This document shows, piece by piece, positions 47,901-58,300 of a stretch of 64,000 bases of DNA; the stretch's first letter is position 1; each line of letters begins with the position of its first letter. This DNA is from Arbacia lixula. Its lineage: Eukaryota; Echinodermata; Echinoidea; Arbacioida; Arbaciidae. The notes beneath the pieces are model-generated. The model did not search any database, was not told the DNA's origin, and was given only the letters and a program-made list of their open reading frames with translations. The translations under genes and the position numbers were made by a program. The stretch covers positions 20,686,571-20,750,570 of the forward strand of contig OZ022579.1 in the NCBI GenBank assembly GCA_963669155.1, read 5' to 3'.

Positions 47901-50900
47901 GCTTTATATATTTACGGAGGAATGAGACTTTGCTTAAATGAAAGATAATGTTTTATATATTTGCAGAGGAATGAGACTTTGTTAAAATAAAAGATAAGGC
48001 TTTATTGTATTTGTGGAGGAATGACACTTTGCTTAAATGAAAGATGACGCTTCATTATATTTGCGGAGGAATGAGACTTTGCTAAAATGAAAGATAACGC
48101 TTTATATATTTGCGGAGGAATAAGACTTTGTTCAAATGAACAATAAATTCTTTACTATATTTACGGAGGAATGAGACTTTGCTAAAAATTAAAGATAATG
48201 CTTTATTATATTTGTGGAGGGATGAGACTATGCAAGCATCGCACACTCGGTGTAAAACAGTATAACTTATACAAATTTATAGCAGTATTGCCGATGGCTT
48301 CCTGGATATATGAACAGTTATCGTCGGCAGTTGTTTTTATATTTTGCATTTTCTTGTAGTGAGTAGACTTTCTTTTATATTTTTATCTTTTAGTGGCCGT
48401 TACGTCACAATGGCAATTTATTCGCTAGTCCTTGAAAAGCAGCAAGCATCGCGCACTCGGCGCAAGCAGCTGAATACCACACGCGCTAAGTTGATGCTTT
48501 TCTTGGTAGCTAGCGGGATTTTTGCGGGAAGATATCCCGCTGTCATGACAGAATACCGGGAATATTTTGGATACCGTATCGACCGGCAGATAAGATGCCC
48601 CCGCACATAAGACGCACCCCGACTTTGAGCATGCAATTTAAAAAAAAAAAAAATTGGGTCTCACGTACATGTATACACATGTATGGGACTATGCATTGTG
48701 TGACAACAATCAACATTCAACAACAAAATAGATGGCTTTGATAGCCTGACACAATACCGGTAATACGATCTCAATCACATCGTCAGCATAATTACCGGTA
48801 CGAAGAAAGCATTAGGACTAGTATTTGTCTGAGACACCTCAAAGAAACCGCTAGCTAGAAAGCTAAGCCCTAAGGATAACCTCCGTTAGATCAGAGCCGC
48901 TATTGTTGCTATGATCCGGCCTCGAGGTGGCGCTATACACATTTTCGCCTCGGAGATACAAAAAAAAAATCACTATCACTATGTACTAAGTATTAATTGG
49001 CAGTGGCACCTTCCTGCACCCTTTGACACAACCATATAACATAATCAATCCTCTTCATTGATAAATGCCACCTTGAATGAGAATATCGCGTAGGAACTGC
49101 ATGCGGATCATCCAGAAAACATTAAAAATGAAATTATCATAATGTTTGCAAGGACAGCAGAAGGAATAGTTTTGGATGTTGTTTTATTTTTTGAGGATGC
49201 AAGGGCTTTAGTGAAAGTAGGTCCATGCATGTTCATCTAGCTTTGCTTGATCATACTACATGTACTAGGAGTCTGCAGTTGATGACATAATTGGAGTAGT
49301 GGTCCCTACCTACTTGAGAAATATCCTTGATACAATGTCATTAGGATTTTCACTAGCATTATCTACACTGAAGATGAACTTGAAACATTCATCACTTCCT
49401 CGGCAATCTGAATGTATACGCTATCTTTCCTCAGCTGCACCTCGGAAAGATAGCGGATACATTCAGATCACCGAGTAAGTGATAGTTTGTCTCATTGCCT
49501 GAAACCGAAAGTTGATTATTTGCTTTATATTCCACATCTTAAACCAACTATCTATACCAAAAATGACAATTTGACGTACAAAAGTAATGTTTACTTCTTT
49601 ACCTAACCCCGAGCCGCTGCCATGGGAAACCCGCATTAGGACACGCTTTAGGACGCGTTAGTAGGAGCTACTCTTAGTGAATTGATAGTCCGAGTGTAAC
49701 GCACTTTTATTTTGCGCGTTCTCAAAATATTGATCACGTGTTAGGACTGTGAGGAATGAAGAGATCAGCAAAACCAAAAAGAGTACCTAGAGTACCTAGA
49801 GTCACCTATTCTTCTCAGGTGATCAGATGGGCAAAACTACGCTTTATCACGTGATCAACTCTTGACCAATCATATAGCAACATTCTTAGTATGTGGAATA
49901 TAATACAGCATATAGTGTATAAAGCTATGAAGTGCACACTAAAAAACTGAGTGAATGATAAAAACATATTTCATAGGCATGAAAGTGTACGTACATTGCA
50001 CATATTCTGTTCACTGTGGCATGCGCACTTTGTGCTTTTGACATTACTTGTGTCAGGCTTGTATACATATCAATATACTTTCATTACTATTAGGATGACC
50101 CATCTCGGTAGCACACATTGATATGTGTAATTCGAGAGGGCTCAATATCAAAATTTGCGTGTAATCCATCATTTCAACGTAAGTGTCAATTTTGGTGCTT
50201 TTAGGCAAAAATGAACAATAATGCCAAAATGTTGAGCTATGCCACTGGGCTATATTGATCAGTCTGTTTGAAAAATAAGCAGAAAAAAAAGAAGACCATG
50301 CAGGAAATTGGACCTCCATCTACTGTTTGCTGGAATCCTGGGCAGCAACATCGTCCTCCAGAGTTTTGTTTGGCTTACGATAATGACCTGCTACTTAGGA
50401 ACCAATACCCATGGCCTCCATTTCTCTTGCCTACTTGTATTCATGAGTCCCTCTTACGATCAGTTCAAAAGCAAAATTATCATACAAAATGGCACCAATA
50501 TTTAATTTATGTGTTATTTATTATGGTCAACGTATCCTTTATTATGCTAATTAGCTCAGAATAGTCACATTTTTTCTTGTAAAGAACACCTGACCCAGAC
50601 AGCTCTTCCAAATTCTAGAATTGTCTAGGCAGTACAAATTGTTTAGTGTGGATTTCACCAAGGAGGAATTTTCACAAGCACATAGACTGCATCTAATATA
50701 ATGGATACATGTATAACTAACACAAATTTATAACATTCCCAGTAGAATTGAATGTTTTGTGGAGGGACTATAGATTCTATAATATTTGTTTTGCTGTTAC
50801 TCTTTTAGTTATGAGATTGATTGATCGATAAATCTGTTAGCAAAAATGAAATCTAGTTGGTGATGGTCTAACAGTGCTGCTATAACCAGTACGATTTTTG

Positions 50901-53900
50901 TCTTGCCCGAACAAAGTACGGCAGAGACCTAGTAGTCACTTTTATTGTTGCTCTGTTACAAAAATGTTAAAGTTTTTGCTTAACTTGCGCTCATTTCTTT
51001 ATTTCTTCATCAATTATGATCAAACTTGGTACAAATGATCCTTGGGTAATGCCACATGTGTTGTCATGAGGATGATGGGGTCAAAGGTCATCTAGGGGTC
51101 AAAAGGTCAAATGATATGAGGCCGTGTGCATCTTTTTAAAAAGTTTTTTCTTAACTTAAGGATGTTTCTTTATTTCAGGTCGAATCAAACTTGGCACAGA
51201 TGTTCAGGGGCTTGTTCTTAAAGTATTCTCATTTTTTGTTATTTCTTCTTCAATTGTGTTCATACTTGGTACAAATGATACTTGGGCAACACCACGTGTG
51301 TTGATGAGGATGATGAGGTCAAAGGTCACCTCGGCACCATTTTAAATATTTGAAAATCAGGCGAGACTCGTGGTTCGCGAACCTCCTTGTCTTTTATATA
51401 GATAATGTGGAAAGATGCATTATGTACATTGCATATTAATCAAAAGTATTGCAAGAGTGATTATAATCTCTCTTGGGTCTTCTTGCTACGTTAATGTTAA
51501 ACACGAAATTTGTATTTTCCTTTTTGGTATGTCGTTCACAAAGTATTACTGTCTTACACTGGTAAACTATGATCTTTTTAAAGGCAAAGTTTGGCATCTG
51601 TATAATGCTAACATCTCAAATTATGTGATTCCATCTGCTTCTCTTGAGGATTGTACATATAGGCTAGAAGACAGTGAGGGAGAGGGCAGATAAGATGAAG
51701 AAATACTCAGAGAAATAAAGGTACTTAGATTTATGTAATCGCCCCAACATTATGTTTGTTATGATTCATCATACATGCTATTAAACAGCACCTTTTAGTC
51801 TTGCAAGACTAATTTGACACAAATCTTCTCCCAATCTTGGTTATTACATTAGTTTTGAGGCTGAAGATTGTTGACAAGCCCTCCAAGATTGAGATTGTGT
51901 CCTTTGAACTACCTGTGTCTCTGCTTCAGCCGTTCCACTTCTACCATCTCGACCTAGTGCAGGTGAGGATTAATCCTAAATATGTTACCTCTCTTCCAAT
52001 AATGATGATATCTGTATAATGTTTCGAACAAATACATAAAGTCTTCATTACCTTGTATTATAAATCTGAAGTAAGTGTGCATGATTGACTATTACCTCTG
52101 TTTTTAGTTTTATTTATTACTCTAAAGGGAAGATATTCCCTTTAAGTGTAGATGCTAAGGTCTTTGTAATATAATTCCAAAATGTATTAAAGGTAACTGA
52201 TGCTACAAATTGAGTCACCTTAACTGCTGACATAGAGATGATGTAAGCCTCTGTGTTGTGCTCTCAAAAGATTTTGGTAGTGTACACTACCGCTCTAAAG
52301 AATTGGCAGTGGTAAAAAGGAAAGGGAAGAGAGGAAAGGAACCACGGTATATTTTGTCCATTCAGCATGAAACACGATGCTTTAGGGAAGGGAAAGGGAA
52401 GGAAAAGGGAAGCTATCGGGCAGAAAAACAGAGAGCACGCCCGGATATCGGAAAGCTTCGGGAAGCTCCCGCACAGCTAGCTCATCGCGCAATCTTTGGG
52501 GGCAATCCCTTTGGGGCGGCGCAGCCTTGTCAGTCCAAAGCTATGCGTGTGTGTGTGCGTGTGTGTGTATGTGTTGGTAAATCACGCATGTCAAGCCTCT
52601 CTGACTGGTATAGCGATTGGCATAGCAGGCCCAGTATAGCTTCCATAAAGAGAAGACAATCACTTTGCCTCTCGGAGGCCTCTCTTGGCCTGAATCGGAA
52701 TGATCGGTCAGTGAACTGGTGCCTGACCGAAGCCAAAGGGACTTGGTTTGTATCGTCCAATAAAAATAAAATTGTACTAGTAATTCAATGTTTGCCCCAG
52801 CAGACCCCTCGCATGCTTGTAAACTGTGTTGTGGTTGTGTATACATTGTATCATTGTGCGTGTGTTTGTGTGTTTGAGTGCAGATTGATCTTTTGACGTA
52901 ATGTGGGTCGTGGATATTAAACAAATAATCAACGTTGGTGAAGGTGATGGGATGAACTATCACTTCCGAGGCGATCTGGATGTAGTTATCTTTCCGAAGC
53001 GCAGCTGAGAAAAGATAGCGTATACCTTCAGATCGCCGAGGAAGTGATAGTTCGTCTCATTGCCTGAAACCAAAAGTTGATTATTTGATTTATATTCCAC
53101 ATCTGAAACCAATTATCTATACCAAAAATGTCAATTTGACGTACAAAAGTAATGTTTACTTCTCTACCTAACCTCGAGCCGCTGCCATGGGGAACACGCG
53201 TTAGGATGCGCGTTAATTAGGACGCGCATTATGACGCGCATTCAATTAGGACGCGCATTATGACGCGCGTTTGGACGCGTTAGTTGGAGCTGATAGTCCG
53301 AGTGTAACGCACTTTTATTTAGCGCGTACTCAAAATATTAATCACGCTTTAGGACTGTGAGGAGTGAAGAGATCAGCGAAACCAAAAAGTACTATCACCT
53401 AGAGTGTAACGAACTTTTATTCTCAGGTGGTCTGACAGGAAAAACTACGCCTCATCACGTGATCAACTCTTGACCAATCATATAGCAACATTCTTAGTAT
53501 GTGGAATATAATATATATTATATGACACCTAGATAGATCCCTGTCATTTGATTAGTTGTTTGATATCGATCATTATGCCTCCGCCACGAAGTGGCCGGAG
53601 GCATTATGTTTTCGGGTTGTCCGTCCGTCCGTCCCAAATCCGTTTAGGCAATATCTTGACAACCGTTCAGCAGATTTGCTTCAAACTTGGTACATGTATG
53701 TATTGTACTAAACTAATGAAGTGTGTAAAATTCGGGTCAAATCTGAGTGAGGTCAAAGGTAAAAGTCAATGAACTTTGTAAAAATTGCCCCAAAATTACC
53801 TTTTCCACAATAAATCCAAATCCAAGGATGCAATTCTCATTAAACATGGTACAAAGATGGATCACTACTTGGGGATAGACTTGTGACATTTTTGGTAAAA

Positions 53901-55282
53901 TTCCTGAAAGTTCAGAGGTCAAAGGTCAATGAACTTTGCCAAAATTGCCCCAAACTGTCAATTTTTCACAATAAATCCAAATCCAATGGTGCAATTCCAA
54001 CCAAACATAGTGAAACGATGGATCACTACTTGGGGGTAGACTGGTGACATTGTTGGTGAAATTGCTGGAAGGTCAGAGGTCAAAGGTCAATGAACTTTGC
54101 AAAAATTGACATTTTTCACAATAAACTCAAGTCCAAATCCAATGGCGCAATTCTAACCAAACATGATACAGAGATGTATCACTTCATGGAGGTAGACTGG
54201 TGAAAGTTTGGGTAAAACTCCTAAGAGTTCAAAGGTCAATGAACTTTGCCAAAAATTAGCTAAAAATTGCCCCCAAAGTGATCATATACTGTATATCCAA
54301 ATCCAATGGAGCAATACCAACCAAACATGGTGCCCTCAAATAGATATTTTTTCACATTGAATCCAATACCAATGATTCAATTCAAACCAAACATAGTACA
54401 GAGATGTATCACTTCATAGAGGTAGACTGGTGAAGTTTGGGTAAAATTCCTGAAAGGTCAAAGGTCAATGAACTTCACCCAAAATTGACTAATTTTAAAC
54501 AAACTTGATACAAGGATGGATTTAGACAGACTGGTTAGATTGGAAGTCAAAGAAGTAAGAGGTCAAAGGTCAATGAACATTGCCAAACTTTGCTAAACTT
54601 GAAAAAACAGAATGTGATATTTTCATTTCACCTAGGAGCAATGGTACATTGTCCACCAAACATACACATTTTCTAAGAATAGCAAAGAGGCAGAGGCATA
54701 TGTATCAACTGCGTGGCAGTCGAATTGCTCTAGTTTACAATTATGTCATCAACCGTGCAATTTTGGATCCATACGATATTGTCCATTGCATGTTCGCCGA
54801 GACCACCAGTACTTGCGTGTATCGTGTATGCGAACCACAACTGCTCAGCAGCTGTACTTGCGCATACTATATCAAGCTAATTTGCCTATATAATAATTTG
54901 TCAAATAAAACAAATAATTAATGTTTCATCATTCTTGCAATGGACAGAATATTTCATTTGGTGAAAGATGAAATTAATGATCCATTCATCTTTCACCTCA
55001 TGAAATATTCTGTCCATTGCACTCACAAACATTCATTTGTTGTATACTAATGTAGTCTATCTCCAGTATCATTGAGGAGCAAGGTCATACACAAAACAAC
55101 ATGTCTTTTGTCAAAAGACATGAATAGAAGGAGGTCGCTTCATACATCCTTTGTCAAACGGGGGTATTATCAACTGCGCTGGGGTGCTTTCCAAGAATAT
55201 GATAAAAAATTTTTGTTGGCATAGCAACCAAGTAGTTGTGGGTAATGCGGTCCAATTAAACTAGGCAGGTACATAAAACAGG

Positions 55283-55313
<31 letters not shown>

Positions 55314-58300
55314 GTGTGTGTGTGTTGGAGGGGGTAGAGAAGGGTGAAGATGGTGAGACAGAGCGAGAGAGGGAGGGGTAATACCGTAGTAGAAGGTGAA
55401 AAGGGGAGAAGTAGTAAGAGAAAAGAGGAGAGGGAGGGAGAAAGGTGAAAATGATTACTTTCCCACTTTTATTAATGAATCTGATCAAGTTCGGCTCAAG
55501 CTAGGCTAGCTTTAAAACATACTCTAATGGCTGCAAGTCAGAAAGATCGGTCAATGAATCGGTGCCTGGCCGAAGCCAAAGGGACCAGAGGGGATAAGAA
55601 TATTCTTTACCAGTATGTTTTTGATATGTACTCTTATGAATCTTTTCACATTTCCCTGCTTGTTATTTTTTTCGTGAGTTACATGTACTGCAGATACAGC
55701 AGATACGTGTACTTTCAGATACTGGAAGAATTATGTGCGGGAAACATTTTGTGTGGACATGTTTTGCTGGACTGTGCTGGATGGAACGCTGGCTTGATCA
55801 GAACGATGCGCCGGGCATCGATCCATACATCGATTCCGCCGACTAGTTCAATATGATCGCATGTCACATTCATCATGACCACCATACTGCGCTGCATTGT
55901 TAGCCGATATAAACATTCATACATGAATGAAATGATTGTGGTGTGGCGACTTGAAGACTGAAAGAATAAAATGTGTGTTTGTCCGATGTTCTTGTTTTGG
56001 TTCACTTCACATTGGCACCATATTCACAGCATTGCATGAAATTTAATCTCTCTTTTTCTCCCCTGTACATCCTATCTTCCTCCATATGGAAATGCATACT
56101 ATTCGATGTTTTTCATGTGCATGTCATATCTGAATTTGATCAATGTGCATGCCTGCGTGCATGATTTATTAGCATCACATTTTTGTGAAAGGTAAGTAAT
56201 TCATGTTCTGCAGTCTGCTGATAAAGTAAATTGCATTTAAATATCTGATGTCTGTGAAATGTCATGTGGTATGAAACACATGTCCCAACACGTGCCCCAT
56301 GCTGCGTAGCTTAATAATGCTCGGAGCTTGCTCAATGTTCATTACACAAACATTCAACGTTTAATACATCTTTCGTGTAACCGCTCACACGACTTTACGC
56401 ATATCCTAGTTATTAGGCTGCGGAGTGCATGGTCACAACCAGGTTTGGTAACACAAACTGCATCCTAATCCCATCCTGGCCCCTTCTCTGGAATGAGAGC
56501 GTATTCTGTGTTACCAAGACATAAACCCTTTTTCCACTGGCATTTCTTAGCTTGGTACGAGTTTTCAAACCCGGCTAAGGAAATCCACGATGTTTCAACT
56601 CAAAATCGTTGGCCCCGGACTTTCTCAACATCTTCTGAATATTTATGAATGTACGTCTTGCACATGTGCTCTTTACCACAACGCATCAAGGTAACTCGCC
56701 TGTCAGGCATTATCTGATTGATCACGGAGTCTCGGCCTTGCGAGCTTTAGCACCGCATTTCCTTAGCTCCGTTCTACTCCCTGTCATTTCTGCCTAGAAT
56801 ACACCCCCCCCCCCCCCTTCCCAAATGATGACTACCCCCATGATAGTATATGGACTGGTTTACGGTAATGTTACCAGCCCCCATCCCCACATCCATGCTC
56901 ACATCGCACCAGACATACGATTAACGCGTCAGATCGGCTTATTTTGGCCGTGGTAATTACTTCTTTTTTTTTTTAAAGATAGTTTGTGTCAAACTTTGTC
57001 ATGGTGTGTATGTGTTGGGATGAGGTGGAGGATTGCAACCTACGACTCCCTCAGCACTACACAGTGCTTGAAAAAGTAGGCCTACATATATAAAAGACAT
57101 TGGTAGCTACACAAAAGTAACAGTCATTACAACAGATCCATGAACTGGCTAGTGTAGGTACTAGGCTGTGAGGTGTATGGACACAACCCAGTCTGTCAAC
57201 AACTATGTCTCGTAACACAGACTACGCCCTATCAGGACGTCATTGCTCCTCTGGCTTCTTCCCCTCTCAGGATGGGATTGGGGCATAGTCTGTGCTACCA
57301 GGCAGTTGTTTACAGACTGCGTGCACCTCACAGCCTATATAGTACCGAGGCTATGAACTAGCTTATGTGTGCCGTACATACACGTCAGTCCACATGTACA
57401 TTCATTGGGACAGTATAACACTGGTAAAAGATCACCTGACCTGCACTTAGTTTCTGACCAATCAAATCTTGCGTTACAAAACACTGCTTGGTGCTTACGC
57501 AAGACTACAGTGCTGGGGGAAAAAAGAGTGTAAAATCCCACTGCCTTGGTGTCTGCAGCACAATAATCATCCATGGGAACACCGTGACGGTGACCGAAAC
57601 GCACAAGATAAATCTTTGGGAAGACTGCAGTGCCAATATCAACAGTCAGAGATTTAATTATAAGAAATCCCCAAATGAATCTGTGAATGGATATGTATTC
57701 TGCCTCCTGCTTAATCCTGTAGTCTTTGTTCCTCAGACCCTGACATTGTCTTTGAGTGAGTTGCATCTGTACGTCACCATATACCGCAAGCTGAGCTCCT
57801 TGCCCACCCCCGGGGACTTCTCCTATTGTGGGCTTGAAGTGAGACTACTGTCCCTCAACCAGCAAGTCCTCCATGAGCTGGGCGCCCTCTATGCTGTAAC
57901 AAAGATAGTGCCTGATTACCTCAAGTACAGGTGAGTTGTACAGCCGGTAACATGGAAGGGAAGTTAGGGTGGAAGGAAGGAATGAAGATAGAATGAAAAA
58001 AATGAAGAAAAGAAAAAGGAGCAGGAAAGAAAGAAATGGGAGAAAGAAAGGCAGAAAAAAAAAAGAATGAAGAAAGAAAGAAAAGAGAAGGAAGTATGAA
58101 AGTTGGGAAGAAAGAAGGGAGGGAGGGAAGAAGGGAAGATCTAAAGAAAGGAGGGATTGCATCATAAACGTGAATGTTATTCTGATGGAAAGAATGTGTT
58201 TACTTTCTCTAAGAGATGCGTTCAGAGAGCGGATTGACTTATTGAGCCTGGAGCCCACTGCAGTGGAGTTTCCTGCACCACACCCGACCTCATTCCTCAC

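Noticed and set aside
52258-52896. 212-codon frame
   Set aside because: Purine-rich and GT-rich low complexity; a stretch at 52690-52745 is a repeat shared with 55540-55590.
57488-57736. Frame upstream of exon 7 (from 57488) as coding
   Set aside because: A clear acceptor at 57736 and phase match with exon 6 place the exon start at 57737; the upstream part has no conserved look.
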